Positions 44,438 to 57,292 of a stretch of DNA of 64,000 nt are shown in pieces. The notes beneath the pieces were generated by a model. It made no database searches. It saw only the letters and a program-made list of their open reading frames with translations, and was not told the DNA's origin. Each line of letters starts with the position of its first letter. The first letter of the stretch is position 1. The stretch covers positions 2,294,001-2,358,000 of the forward strand of contig JAVLRN010000001.1 of NCBI GenBank assembly GCA_032821775.1, written 5' to 3'. Origin of the DNA: Sanguinoderma infundibulare (lineage: Eukaryota > Basidiomycota > Agaricomycetes > Polyporales > Polyporaceae). The translations under genes and the position numbers were made by a program.

Positions 44438-47400
44438 CTAAGGAGAGTGTGGTGTGGGCGAGAGAGAGCGGCGCGGTGACTGCACATCCTCTCTCGTACG
44501 CACATCTAGTGTCACGGGCAATTCGTGATAGCGTTGGAGGTCGAACGCCTCTGAGCGGCCTATGCCCCCAACATCGTTTGGGAGCCAGATCACGGGCGGA
44601 GGTGCAAGGAGCTCGGGCGCGTACAGCACACCGCCCATCTCCTCGGCGTGGTCCGCGAACGACAGTGGAGGCAGGCGCGGAGGCGCATCGGGGTTCGTGC
44701 GCGCAGCACGCTCGGTCGCCGTCAGATCATCCAGGGTCTCGGTTGCTGGGGGAACACGACATTAGTGTCCGCGTACTATGTTGACCCGACCTGTCACTTA
44801 CCGAGTGGAACCGGACCCCTTGTTTCCGACGGCGATGGGGTGACGGCGAGCAGAGACATCATCTCCAGCACCGACGCAAACGAGCCCCTGGCTCGAGCCG
44901 TGTTCCTCGCGGAGCTGACGAGGCTAGTGACCTCTTCGTCCAGATCCTTGCCTATGCCAGGCTTGGCACTCTGTTCGAATGTCTTCAGAGAGTCCTGGGT
45001 GATCGGAGACAGCGAAGAGCGCCCAGGAAGACGCGTCCTCCAATTGCAGAAGCTCTCCACAACGAGGACAACGAGAATGGCGGCTCCGATAAGGATGCCT
45101 CCTTCGATCCACAGATGTCGCGTGAGGAAGATGAGTCCCAGAACAAGCGGCTGGAACGCGAGGATGGTGGCGAGTCTGCGCAGGAACCATATTTGAAGTA
45201 GACCTCCGGTTTGTGAATGTGTCCGACCGTAAATGTAACCAACTAGGAATCTATGGGCTGTTGCGCGACCGCTGGGTGAGTATTATTTCCCAGAACATAA
45301 ATGAGGGTAAGCTACACTTACCTATTAGGGTAAGCATGAGCAAAACAAGAACAGCGGGCGCAAGCAGTGGGAATATCAAAGCAAATGCAGATGCAAAGAG
45401 GACGGCGAGCAAGGAGCAACCGATCGCGTAGGAGGGATCATATGTTCGGGGATATACAGCTAGGAGGACATGATCAGCATAAGAAAGGTAACAGGGAACG
45501 ATGACCGCACCTCGGAAACGTTGGCGTGGTGTGACGGCCGCCTGCTCTGCCCTTACAACCCTCCAGAGTCGGATAGGCTGGAGTAGAAGCAGTCCAGGGA
45601 AGACGACAGCGACAGTCAACACAAGCACCATTGCAAACACGCTCATGTAGATGGCACCATTCGCCAGGGATGCGGTCACGCCACTGTCCCCGTTCAGAGC
45701 CCGCATGGAGAAGATGACGGCGCCGGATCCGAAAAGCCACACGCCTGCTATGAGTGTGAAGACCCAGAAGACGGTCTTGAACATCAGCAGCTGCGATCCG
45801 GACACGGACACACAGTTGTTGGCCTTGTTCGTCTCTGATAACACATCAGTTCAAAACCGGTGGACTGCAGAGCGAGCCTCTTACGGTGCAAGATCAAGTG
45901 CGCAAGAGCGATGAACAAAGTCGCTGCAACAGCAGACGCTAGACATGTCGCAACGCCGCCCGCAAGCTCAAACGCCTCATTCAAGGGCAGGAAGAATGGA
46001 AGATAGTGGGCGACATCCGGAGCGATCGCGACGACAAGTCCAGACACCGCGAGTACTACACAAGTCCGTCAGCATGCGATATCCACGGTCACGAGTCGGT
46101 TCAAAGACGTACATCCGACGCTGAGGAAGAGGCTGACCAAGATGACGGCCGCCCACCAAAACACACTCTTGGCCCGATGACTCCATGCGCTCTGGTTTTG
46201 CAGCTCGTGCCACCGAATGTCCTCTTTCGCCCGACCTTCTATGAGTTCGATGCCGGGTATATGACAGATGCCGTGGCCGACCATAAGCCATCCCTTGATC
46301 CTCGCGCCGTCCGCGATGTCGTCGTAGCCTTCGCGCTGCACCTCCGCGATCTCGCTGTTGATGACCTTGAGCTTCCACCGCCAGTGGTTGATGTCCGAAT
46401 AGATCTCGCCGAGCGCAGCGTGATCGACGCCAGAAAGCGGACGCACGAACGGCTGGCGGGGCTGCAAGCGTAGGTGCGGGGGTGGTACCTCTTGAGCCAC
46501 TGGGGGTCCGGGAATGCGCCGCGGGAACGTCTCGCGGTGTTCCTCGACCGGGGGGCGGGCCCTGCCATGAGTGCGAGGGGGTCGTGGCCGGCGGCGTGAC
46601 TCCGCTGAGTACTCCTCTGCGTTCCGGAATGCGTCAGGGTCTTGACCAACGTCGTACCAGTCATCATCCGGCAATTCCTCCATGATCGCGGGAGGGTGCT
46701 GTTGCTGCTGCTGCTGCTGAGCCCACTGCCTCTGCGCTAAGCCCTCGCTGAACGCGGCCGTATCCCACGAGGTGTGCTGATTGGGAGCGTACGGGGCCAA
46801 AGTGGGAACAGGAGTCTCTTGGAAGTCAATGGGCTCGAGCTGCCCGCTGTCGGCCACCCGGAGTTGACTTCCCAATGGGATGCGGCCAAACGCCATAGAG
46901 TTCCGCTGCATCTCCTGGAAACGACTGCCCACGACACGCTTGCTGACCGAGTCGCTGAAACTCGGCTGCCGAGAGCCCCGTGACGACGACGCGAGGACAC
47001 GCTCATGGTCGGCGAATTCCCCGCCAGTGATACCACCGAGTTCCGTTATCTTGTAGAACTGAGAAGGCATGACGTAGGCGGTCGGAGGTAGAGAGGATGA
47101 ACCAAAAGCTGGGTTCCTACCTCTACGTCTACGGCTGCGGCGTTGATCCTGAGAGCACATCAGCACATATCCGGATGTACGGGGGCAGCATGACATACAG
47201 TAGAGCCAATGAGCGGCCGAGGCCGGCTTATCGTTGGTCTGGGCGCGCTGTCTGGTTCCTCCTTGGGTGGAACGGGTGGCTCCCAGTCCGCAATGGACGG
47301 GTCCGGCGTTGAAAGTCTGAAACTCTGAATGTACTTCGTCTCTGCGACCTCGAGGTTCTCCAGGACTTCGTCTCGCTCCTCGATAAGAAGTGCCAACTGA

Positions 47401-48813
47401 GTAGTATCGCTGAGGGCCCGTCTCAACAAACGACCCGTTGGAGCTGAAACACACACACGCACCTGACTGAGAATAATGACTGGATGTCGATCTCTAACTC
47501 GCCTTTCTCCTCAACGTTCAACCCCTGGGTGCGCCGTCTACGCTTAGAACGGGCGTCGCGACCGTTGTTGCTGTCGAGCGATGAGCTGAGACCGATCTTA
47601 ACTAAATGATCCTTCATCCGCCTTTCGCCAAACCCGACAAACCCAGGCGCGCGCCGTGCAGGAAGCCAACCCAGCTCAATCCCCTTGCAGTGAACCTCGG
47701 CCCATCGCTCGCGGTACGATACGATTTTGCTGAACTCCTTGAGGATTTTCCACAGGGCCGGGAGGAGCCCAAGCACGATGGCAAGGACGGTGGCGATGAT
47801 GATACGGATTTTTGGCGCGACCTTGACTGTGGTCGCTTGACCCGCGTCAAGGAGGTGCAACAGGCGCAGCAGACTGAGATCCTGCAGGACCGAGTAGACT
47901 CCGGTAAAGCGTGCCGCGGGCGTGGTATTGGCGAGGCACGGTGTGGAGGCCATGTAAAGAGGGAGGAAGCCTCCGAGCCCGATGATGGTCCAAGCCGCTG
48001 CGATGAGCACGCATATCCATAGGACGCGCTGGTTCAGTTGTTCGTCAGAGGGGAAGAGGTACGCGTCCTTCGCAGGCGACCGTCCAGCGTCGGAAACGTC
48101 GGACGGAAGGGATGGGACGAGGGGAACATGGGGGAAGAGGAATGCCCAGAACGACCGGCGGAGCGGTTTTGGTCGGAGGCTAAGACGCGTGAATTCATGC
48201 CTCGACGTGTAAGAATGCGTGCGATGCTCACCTTTGCTGTACGAACCATTCCCTAAGACCATAGACTTGACGGTAACGAGGCCGCAGGAAGGCAAACAAT
48301 GACTGGCAACGCATCAATAAACCCGCGTCCGCGGCGTGTTGAAGCGCGAAAACTCACCCATATGAATACACCGATAAGAGACGGAACGAGGAGGGTAGAG
48401 AGTAGGCCGAGAGATATGGCATCTACTCCATGGCCAATACAGACAGGCTGGATGGCTACATTTGCTTGCACAATTGAGGCATCGAGGAATGGAGATACAA
48501 AATGTGTAGAGTTGACAACAGAGTCCGAGAAGGAAACGAAGGTTGCAGAGGGATTGGACACAGTAACTGGTACTGAGGTAGTGAATGTCGTCAGACGAGA
48601 GGTTGGTGACACGGATGGAGAGGTAGCGCTTGCGGTGGAAGACGTGCGAGCATTGGAACGTGGTGTCAAGGATGTCGGAGGGGGTATCGCAGAGGAACTT
48701 GCGGACGGAGATGAGGAGCTTCCGAAGGACGTTGGAGTTCCCGTAGATAGCAAACTGGAACCGCCGCTGGTCGTCCGGGTCCACGAGTTAGTCTGAGGAG
48801 ATGGAGAGAACAT
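44438..48813 (-). CDS. CSC1/TMEM63 (DUF221/RSN1) osmosensitive cation channel-like protein
   Basis: Large multi-exon gene read as one unit. The start MFSPSPQTNSW at 48813 is followed by a Ser/Thr-rich, probably extracellular region of about 120 residues, then the first helix (ISLGLLSTLLVPSLIGVFIW) and FLRPRYRQVYGLREWFV, characteristic of the CSC1 N-terminus. Next come LNQRVLWICVLIAAAWTIIG, GLLPALWKILKEFSKIVSY and the cytosolic motif RAPGFVGFGERRMKDHLVK. A disordered segment with a seven-Gln run (about 46700-46720) follows, then the C-terminal helices (MFKTVFWVFTLIAGVWLFGS, FASAFALIFPLLAPAVLVLL). The C-terminus is GVLYAPELLAPPPVIWLPND to the stop at 44438. The family forms mechanosensitive, calcium-permeable channels. 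Several middle splice sites are not fixed, and two adjacent genes remain a less likely reading. Confidence 0.82.
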
Positions 48814-49360
48814 GGGGATGGTATCGTCATGAACTGGGCGTAGCAGTCGTGGTGTGAACTGAAAGACTGGTGTTGTCCGAAGGGTCGTCAAGCACGCCCC
48901 GCGGAGGGCTGCAGGTATACAAATTGCAGGAAGTCTCCAGGGAAAGCGCGTCTGGTCAAAGTTCCCGCCTTGCGCCCGTAAGATCAACCTACAGCCATAT
49001 AAGGCACTATTGACGCACCAGCGCGGTCGCCGCTCAGCATGCGCAGCCCACGCATTTCGCTCGCACTTTGCCTGCCGCGCGCAAGAAAACGGAAGATTCA
49101 CGCATGGGGGTGAGAGAAAATAGGAGCTGGTATACAGACGACAAGATACGACGATAGGCGACTGGCAAAGGAGTGTGTGTGTGGTAGGTATATATATACC
49201 GTCCAAGTCATGTCCACGGGAATTGGAATATATACAGAGGAACCTGCACGGGCACGCACGTCAGTTTGGCTCCAAGCTAGTCGAAGTAGGAAATTGGAAT
49301 GCGAGACTCACCTCTGGGACCATTGGAGGAGATTGAAATATCTGCGCCGCTCGCTTGATG
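48814..49360. other. Intergenic: promoter of CSC1-like gene
   Basis: Contains GTGTGTGTGTG near 49172 and a TATATATATA run near 49189-49198. No gene seen. Confidence 0.4.
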
Positions 49361-49573
49361 CTATGAAGACCGAGAGTCGGTGATGATAATCATGCCGTCC
49401 TTTTCTGACAATATTTGCCGTGTTCCTTTCACCCAGGGTGGCGCATCCTCTCCTATAACGGGGGATTCGAGGTCCCGTCTCTGCTTCTTCTCTTTCTTCG
49501 TCTTCGTCTTGACGGCAATAGGCGCTGATGGGTCGGCTTCAAGAGCCTTGCTTTTACTGGGAATGCAGCCCAT
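49361..49573 (-). CDS. Small predicted N-myristoylated/palmitoylated protein
   Basis: A 70-codon single-exon frame starting MGCIPSKSKALEADPS. Gly2, Cys3 and a Ser at position 6 fit the N-myristoylation motif plus an adjacent palmitoylation Cys. A basic stretch, KTKTKKEKKQRR, then follows, the usual second membrane anchor. The rest (VKGTRQILSEKDGMIIITDS) is short and not recognised. It would be tethered to the inner face of the plasma membrane. There is no family match. It may be the first exon of a longer gene, but I saw no good donor before the stop. The signal is from the N-terminus, so confidence is moderate. Confidence 0.5.
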   Translation of the reverse strand: MGCIPSKSKALEADPSAPIAVKTKTKKEKKQRRDLESPVIGEDAPPWVKGTRQILSEKDGMIIITDSRSS

Positions 49574-50235
49574 CTAGCACCACGGAAGGTGAGCGGTTGC
49601 AGGGAGTGAACGAGGATGAGGAAGGCAGAAGACTGACCGTGGAGACGTGCGCCGTGTACGACCAAGCACCGGGGGACAAAGTGAGGAAGGAAGGAGTGGA
49701 CTGGGAGTCGCTTCCGAAGCCCAATAATATTTACGAGAACGCGTTCGTTGCGAGGGGTCAGGACAGCGTGGCGTACTTTTGACCTGACCTTGCCAATGAT
49801 ACGGATGGGCCAGGAAGTGGGCGATGCGACAAAATCACAAATGGATGCAGGGGTTAGCGTGGGCGGTTGTCAGAGACTGCCAAACCGCTATTGGCTCGTC
49901 CTGACACGATCAATCGCTGGCCAATCGCTACTGCAGTATCCAAGTCCACAATGTCGCTCTTCCATCGTCGGCGACTTGTCCGATATCGCGAACCCTGGGA
50001 GAGTCGGAGAGACCCTGCGAGCCGTTGCACTTGTCTCGGAGCGCCCAATGTCGCGCCACCGCTCCGGTGTTCCGGCCGCCACGTGTATCGCAGCTTATTG
50101 GGCGCTTGGCTACAGTCTACAGCTACTGAACACGGGTACCGACTGCTCGCTGAGACTTAGGTTCTGTGCTTGTTCGTTATCCTGTGAATCAAGCCCGGTC
50201 TTGCAGACTCATTTTCCTGCTATCGAGTACTCGCT
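49574..50235. other. Intergenic: divergent promoter of small acylated protein and SLY1
   Basis: Open + strand frames run through this stretch without family support. I see no gene in it. Confidence 0.4.
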
Positions 50236-52852
50236 ATGGCGAGTACCGCGCTCAAACAGGTATGCACGTTCCAAGAAGCCGAGCATTATTCTCGCTCAAC
50301 ATACCGCAGGCGAGTGCTCCAGCGCCGACTCTCCAGGAGTCCCAGACCAACGCCCTCTTAACCCTTCTCAACCTCAACAACCCCGTCGAGCCATCAAGCA
50401 GTGCTACACAACCTGCAGTAAAGTCTACTGCGTCTTTGAAGGTCGCTGCGCCCAGCGGTCCGCCTGTCTGGAAGGTCTTAGTCTTGGACCAATACACCAA
50501 GGACGTGCTTGCGACCGTCCTCCGAGTACAAGACTTACGAGATGTCGGTGTCACCCTTCATGTGTAGGTCTTTTCCTTGCTCCCGTTGCGATGCGTCCTC
50601 ATGCGACATTACAGTCAGCTGCACTCAAATCGACCTCCATTACCCGATGTGCCCGCCGTCTACTTCGTTTCGCCCAATCTTGCCAACATCCGCCGTATAG
50701 CCCAAGACCTTGAGAAGGGTATTTATGAGTCTTATCATCTTAGCTTCGTAGAGCCTCTGCCAAGAGCTCTACTGGAGGAACTTGCTGCTGTAGTTGCCCG
50801 GGATGGGACTGGTGAACTGGTTGATCAAGTGCGTCACTTTCTATTCATCTGTTACTTTCCGTCAGGCCTGCCAATGTCACTCCACTTCGCAGGTGTTGGA
50901 TCAATATCTGTCCTTCATTGCCCCTTCCCCGTCCTTGTTCTCCCTCTTACCGCCGCCAAACGCACCATCCCCTGCAGCACCCAATCCTGCCGTCGGCCCT
51001 TCCACGTCTCAGCCACACTCATCCTATTCACTCCTCAACTCTCCTTCGTCCACCGAGCAGCAAATAGAGGAAGAGGTTGAGCGTGTGGCGTCAGGCATAT
51101 TCAGTGTGGCAGTTACCATGGGTAAGACCAGACGCAACGCCCCGATCTCTATCCAGTTTGCTCATTATTCGGACAGGCCATGTCCCACTCATCCGCGCAC
51201 CCAGAGGCAATGCTGCCGAGATGATTGCGAAGAAGCTCGAGCAGAAAATCCGCGACGCCATTCTATCTTCAGCACGCTCCCACTCGCCCTCGTTGTTCGC
51301 GCAGGACGCTTCAGGCCTCTCCAACCTTCAACGACCACGTAATTTGACCTTGTTTCTAGCATGCCGCGGATTAACTGACGCGTCCCATCACCAGTTCTCC
51401 TCATCCTTGATCGCAATGTCGACCTCGTACCCATGCTGTCGCACGGATGGACATACCAAGCACTCGCATCTGACTGTCTCGAGATGAAGCTTAACCGGGT
51501 TGTTGTCTCACAGCCGCAGAAGCGTTCGTACGACCTCGACTCGAAAGACTTCTTCTGGGCCAAGAACGCGGCAAATCCGTTCCCCCAGGTCGCAGAGGAT
51601 ATCGACGCTGAACTGAACAAGTACAAGCTGGACGCCGCAGAAATTACACGCTCTACCGGCGTGAGCGACGTAAACGACATCGCGCAGATGTTAGTATTGC
51701 TCTTCTCCGGCGATCGAATCTCGACGTTCTGCTCATCAACATCGTTGGGGGTAACGATGGATGGTTTCTTTTCTGCTACTTCGCATTGCTTCCACCCCAC
51801 ACACCTGCTCACCCCCTTGCTGCGATATCTAGGGATCTCTCGGCAAACGCGGCCCATCTCAAGACGGCAATCACTGCGCTCCCCGAGCTCACCGCGCGCA
51901 AAACCGTGCTCGACACGCACATGAACATCGCGACCGCGCTTCTTGAGGAGATCAAGAAGCGCGGCCTCGACGAGCTGTTTTCGACCGAGGAAGCGATCAA
52001 CAAGCAGACCGCCCAGGCGCTCCTCGAGTTCCTCCGCAACCCCAAAGGCGACGCCTCCCCTACCGCCACCGACAAGCTCCGCCTCGTCCTCGTCTGGTAC
52101 CTATCCGCCCCGGACAGCGCGATCTCCAGAGAAGAGATTGCGGAGCTCGAGAAGGAGCTCAAGGCGGTCGGCGCGGACGTTGCTGCGTTCGAGTACGTCC
52201 GCCGCACGCGCGAGATCTCAAAGATGATGGCGCCCGCGCTGGGTGGTGCCTCGACGCCCGTTCCCGGCAACAGCACCCCGGGGGGTGAGCTCTTCAAGGG
52301 CTTCAGCGCGTTAGGAAACAGGGTACGCGTATTCCCCGCGGTTTTAGGCATGTTCCGCAAGCAGCTACTGACCAGACTTGCCTGACGTTGTTTGTCTTAT
52401 ACGAACATTATATCCAGCTCACCAACCAATTAAAGGACGGAGGGCTGGAAAATCTCATCTCGGGGGTGAAGAACTTCCTGCCCGCGAACAAGCTCCTCGC
52501 CGTCACCCGCCTCACCGAGGCGCTGATGGACCCGTCGGCGGCGTCCAACCAGTCGCTCCAGGAGACGGACGACTACATCTTCCTCGACCCCCGCGCGCCA
52601 CGGAACCCCAACGCGGGGCTCGGAATCTCAGGCGTCGGCGCCCCTGGCTCTGGTGGCGCGGGTCGTGCGCGTCGTATGGCTTTCTCAGAAGGAATTGTCT
52701 TCGTCGTCGGCGGTGCAGGATACGTCGAGTACGGCAATTTGGAGGAGTGGGCCAAGAAGACTGGCAAGCGCGTGACGTACGGTGGCACGGAGATCGTGGA
52801 CCCTGGAGGATTTGTGCAGGTGCTGGAGGCTCTCGGTAAAGCTTCGTCATAG
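50236..52852 (+). CDS. SLY1: SM protein Sly1 (Sec1/Munc18 family)
   Basis: Exon 1 is tiny (MASTALKQ at 50236-50259, donor GTATGC). The protein continues [59 protein letters not shown] and [20 protein letters not shown]. Later parts are [77 protein letters not shown] and, at the end, [20 protein letters not shown] and [12 protein letters not shown]. The Sly1 type is shown by [10 protein letters not shown] at the start and the C-terminal GG-containing domain 3b. It binds the syntaxin Sed5 and controls SNARE assembly in ER-Golgi transport. There are many short introns. Confidence 0.95.
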
Positions 52853-53034
52853 GCTGGCCTCCTCCTCCGTAATGCACCTTACCCGTCGTTAACACCGGAC
52901 TTGCCATAGACTGCGTTGGATTTGGAGCAATCGGGAACCAGACGTTAATGTCAACTGAGCTGGATTGCTACGGGCTACAACATGGTGGGATCGAGAACGA
53001 TATTAACGCAGCGCGACAGCCAGTCCCAATTCCC

Positions 53035-54310
53035 CTACTTCCGGCTGCTCTGACGGGACGCGAGAATCTGCACGAGTCGGATGCTGTTCATCCGAAGTCA
53101 GCATTCCTGCTTGGTACGCAGCTAAGGAGTTGTAGCTCACAAGATGTTGATCATATCGAGCTCGAGACCTATCGACTCCTTCAAGGGGTCACGAGGTACC
53201 CTGCCTTGTTCAGCCAGCCTGGCATGCTGGAGGATCTTCTGGGTGCTGTAAGGAGCCGTGAGGTGAGAAAAGAGCGAACGACGCAGAGTGACTGTGCATA
53301 CTCGAAGAGGACGAAACCGCCGAAGACTGCAAGACCACCGTAAAGTGAGATGGCCTCAGAGATAGCCAAACCGCGCATGCCGAGGGGAAGAGCCATGGGA
53401 GCAAGGGAGCTCAGCGCGACAACGGTAACACCGGCGAGGAGGGGGCCACCCATGTACAGGTACTTGTCGTTCCTACGCAATGTCATGAGGATGTGCGGCA
53501 AAGGACGTGATAGTGGATGTAACTCACTTGGCAGTGGCCCCGACGTAGGACAGCGAGCCGACAACACCGCACGTATAGAGTGCGGCGCGCGAGAGGATCG
53601 CTGGGCTTATGAAGAACAGCGGGCTAAGCGTCACCGCTTGACACGCATTAAAGCCCTATACACAGTCAATCAGCTGCCCCAGATCAAAGGTCCGTAGGAA
53701 GGTACTTACCAGCCAGAACGCGTGCTTCAGAACAGTATTCTCGGGAGGCGTGTACATCGCGCCCATCATGGTACCAATAGACCCCACCAGGCTAACACCG
53801 AGGACGACCCACGGGTTGGCAGACATGACGCGGAACGCGAACCCATTCTTGAACATGGCACGGGCAGCGAGCGCGGTAATGGCGAGACCTCCGCCAGTGT
53901 ATTGGAAGCTCTCGTGCAGGTACGATCGCTCAGCCGGAGAAAGCGCATCTCGAGTTTCGCGGTTGAGAAAAGCGTTGGTAGCGAGAATTGTTCCGGCAAC
54001 CGTGGCCTGCAGGTTGTTTCAGGAGGGAAAACATCGTGAGTAGTACGTTGCTCACCGCAGTGATACCATATCTCATCCATGCCTGCGACTGTGTTGGCCG
54101 ATGGACAACTGGTTTCGCGTCCGTCAAGAAAGTACGAGACTGCCTTGAGAATGCGGATGGGGAAAGAGGAAAACGCTTGAGAGAGACAAGAACGTTTGGC
54201 CGACAGATGCTATAAAACCGGAGACTCTGCAGTGAGGGTTGTCGCGCCGCCTGTGAGAAGCCAGAGTGGCCAAGGGAGTGCATTGAAGACGTGAATCCCA
54301 CGCGCAACAT
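53035..54310 (-). CDS. GHITM/TMBIM5-type mitochondrial Bax-inhibitor family protein
   Basis: The start is MLRVGFTSSMHSLGHSGFSQ, an Arg/Ser-rich leader of about 80 residues with no acidic residues early, as in mitochondrial presequences. Membrane part: TVAGTILATNAFLNRETRDA, YTGGGLAITALAARAMFKNG, NPWVVLGVSLVGSIGTMMGA, GFNACQAVTLSPLFF, GPLLAGVTVVALSSLAPMAL and GMRGLAISEAISLYGGLAVF. The C-terminus, HTQKILQHARLAEQGRV, then LDMINIFIRLVQILASRQSS, is typical of BI-1 family proteins, with His where TDTQK is usual. The human relative is an inner-membrane protein shaping cristae and calcium/proton exchange. There are about six exons. It converges on SLY1, with 182 bp between stops. Confidence 0.9.
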
Positions 54311-54695
54311 TTTGAGTCGCAGTAGAGGAACGTAGGATAGAGGAAAGGAGAGGAAAGCTGTCGAGGGGAGAGCAGCGAGCAGTGGGGGGACAAGTATGAG
54401 TAGCTGGCGGCCAAACCGCGCGGCCGTCCGGCATGGATTACGTCACTCCTCCAAGGTTCTCGAGAAGCGTCGACCTTCCCCGCACACAACGTCCCCGCTC
54501 GCTTCACGGTTTTCGGTTACCCGAACGGCGATCCGGTCAGGACATAGCAGAACATGTATTCGTACGATTACTATTATACCACATATAGCTGAGCAATAAT
54601 TATCGCGTCCGCATATGCGCATAAGCTTCAGAGCAGAACATAGGATCCGGATATGATACAGTAGCATGGTAGTATTCTCTTCTGCTTGGTGAGCG
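54311..54695. other. Intergenic: GHITM promoter and TBL1 3' UTR
   Basis: AT-rich around 54550-54610. No gene seen. Confidence 0.4.
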
Positions 54696-56970
54696 TCACT
54701 GCAATTCGGGCACCTTGGTCAAGTCAACCACGCCAACCAAGGTCTTCTCCATCGCCATGGCTATCCGGTTCAGGTGTCCGGACTGCTGCCACTCGATCTC
54801 GAAGATGCTCGGGTGATTCGGGCCTGCACTCCAAGACCATCGCTTCTCCTTCGCCTAATCGTACTCCTTAGTCTTATAGAAGCACATGATGCTGGGCAGT
54901 GACACTTACTCGGATGTCGTATACATGCAAGCACCCATCACCACCAGCTGTCGCAATGTGGCGTCCGTCTGGGCTAAAGACCAGTGCGTAAACATTCTTT
55001 TTGTGGTCGTCGAACGAACAGAGACATTCGCCAGTGACGCTGTCCCATATTCGCGATGTGCCGTCGAACGATGACCTAAGGCGAGTGTGTGAGACGGTTG
55101 GTTTAAGCATGAATCCTGATCGACTTACGTTGCCACCAGTTCATGCTCTCCATTGGTCGTCAATGGACACCATACTATATGGCTGACCGGACCGGTGTGA
55201 CCTTGCAGGACGACAGAATGACTATCGTGAACGTAGCGTAGTGGATCGATGTTTTCTATGTTCCATACACGGCCGGTCATATCGTCTGAACACGATGCCA
55301 ATCTTGTCCTCGAAGGATTGCATTTTACTTGGTTGATCTCGTTCTGATGGCCACTGGTCGCTGATGAGTCGCCGAAAGTACTGTGTATCCAATGACAGCA
55401 CTCACAGGAGCGTCCTCAGTGGTTTGGGAGAATCCAGATCCATGATATAAATGCGAGCGTCAGATCCACTAGTCACGAACTGAAGGTCTGACAGCCAGTC
55501 GGCGTCCAGACAACATTCTAGCCCAAACAATGTAAGCCCGTGCCTCAGACGGACGCCGATGTTACTCACGTTTATGTAGCTGGAACTGCTTGTGCAGTTT
55601 CTTTTCCCGAACATCCCATATGCACGCTGACCCGTCAAGGCTGGCAGACAAGAACCATCTCCCTGATGGGGAGAATCGAACAGCGAATATAGGACCCTTC
55701 TCAATCAGCAGTCAGTAAAAAGCTCTTGCGAATGTGGTTGGCAGAAGCGGCCTACATCGTGCTGGGTATGCGTGAAGTACGCCCTACCCTTCGAGTCGCA
55801 GATCCGTAGAACCGAGTCGTAACAGCCGACGGCGATCAAGGAGCCATCATGGGACCAGGTGAGAGAGGTTAGGTCACTGTCGCTGCCCTTGGCGGCATAT
55901 GCACAAGTGAGGGGAGGTCCGATCTGGGTGTTGGTGACACCGTCTTGGTCGGGACCAGGAACATCCCAGATATGCACGATGCTATCCTTAGAGCTGAAAC
56001 AAGCGGTGAGCTTCCCCAACGGTGTGCTACACATGTTCGAGCCTACCCAGATGCCAAGACTGTATGATGGACCGGATTCCATCCACAGACGAAGACCTAG
56101 AAAAGCAGAGATTTGTGTGTGATAGAATAGGCGAAGCAGTGGGATGGCTGACCGCCGCCTTGTGGGCTTTGAGTAACTGAACGGCATCGTCGGATTGCTC
56201 TCCAGGCTCAGACGTTGTTGCATCATTGCTTGTGGTCGTCGCGATGTCGGTACCGGCCGCGGTTGCTTCAGTTGTAGCTGGAGTCGTTGGTGTAGCGGGA
56301 ACTGGGGCCACCCTCGGCGCAGGGAGTCTAGCTTCGGCATACCACGTATTGGAAGGGATTCGTGTAAGATACGAGAACAATGCCACATACTTTCTACAAC
56401 GGACGGGGATCTCGTGTCTATTTCGGCCTCTGCCTGCCCATTCGTCTTCGCCCTTTTCTCTTTTGGAGGCTCATCTGCCGAAAGAGTCCCACTAGCCTTT
56501 CTTTTTAAAGAGCCTTCTGCCAGTGGCCCATTGACCTGTGGAGGAGCGCTCTCAGTGGCGACAGGTCCATGTGGGCGTTCTGGCTGGGCGTGAGGACGCT
56601 GGATTCCAGGGACAGGAGGAGGAGGAGGGAATTTGGGACTGAATGAGCAAGTGTGGTGCTCGAGGAGTTTGAATTCGTTCGTGCAAGCCATCGTCATGGT
56701 GTCTCCCTTCCAGTGGTGTTCAACCTCACTGAAGAGGAGCGCTTTGCTAAGAAGCTCGACAAGTTCGCCTCGAGGAACATGTTTCCTGTAATGGGGGGAG
56801 TGCTCCAGCCGTCCCTCTGCACGGAGAACGAAGGCACTGTGTAGGAAGCCTGTTGGAAGTCAGCTATGAAGACCACGGACCAATCCCGTCCACACGCACC
56901 CGAGTCCTTGAAATACGCATGTATCAAGCAGTTGATCTCATCCGCAGTGATATGGAACGGGTCGACCATG
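54696..56970 (-). CDS. TBL1/SIF2-like WD40 corepressor subunit
   Basis: The start MVDPFHITADEINCLIHAYF at 56970 begins a LisH domain, continued after an intron as FLHSAFVLRAEGRLEHSPHY. Then come ELVELLSKALLF and a second conserved segment, HHWKGDTMTMACTNEFKLLE. A Pro-rich linker has a nuclear signal (LKRKASGTLSADEPPKEKR). The WD40 propeller includes LTSLTWSHDGSLIAVGCYDS, VLRICDSKGR, SFDGTSRIWDSVTGECL and VYALVFSPDGRHIATAGGDG. The last exon, KRWSWSAGPNHPSIFEIEWQ, ends VVDLTKVPELQ (stop 54696-54698). TBL1 and yeast Sif2 are subunits of SMRT/NCoR- and Set3-type histone deacetylase complexes; the same nuclear role is inferred. Confidence 0.9.
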
Positions 56971-57292
56971 GCTGCATAGAGTAGACGGATGTGTAGAGAG
57001 CAGAACGCGTGTTTATGGTCGATTTCCCAGGAAGGACTCGCGAGCCAGCACCTGCATTCAAGCGGAGCTGGCGGAGGGTACAATCTGTGATCGGAGCCTG
57101 CGGCAAGGCCTGTAGATAAGATAGGGCGGCCCGGAACTTGGGCCGGAATGAAGATGCCGCCAGTGTGGGGTCCATCGCATGCTTTCTCAGCAGATGCTCC
57201 TTCTCCGGCCGGACTTGAGCTTGGTCCTGCAGCTCTTTATGCCGGCCAGGGTCTTGCTTGCCTTGTAATCCTCTGTGCCCAGCGACCTCTCC
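56971..57292. promoter_or_regulatory. Divergent promoter of TBL1-like and DCAF11-like genes
   Basis: A 322-bp gap between the two start codons. No further site recognised. Confidence 0.4.
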
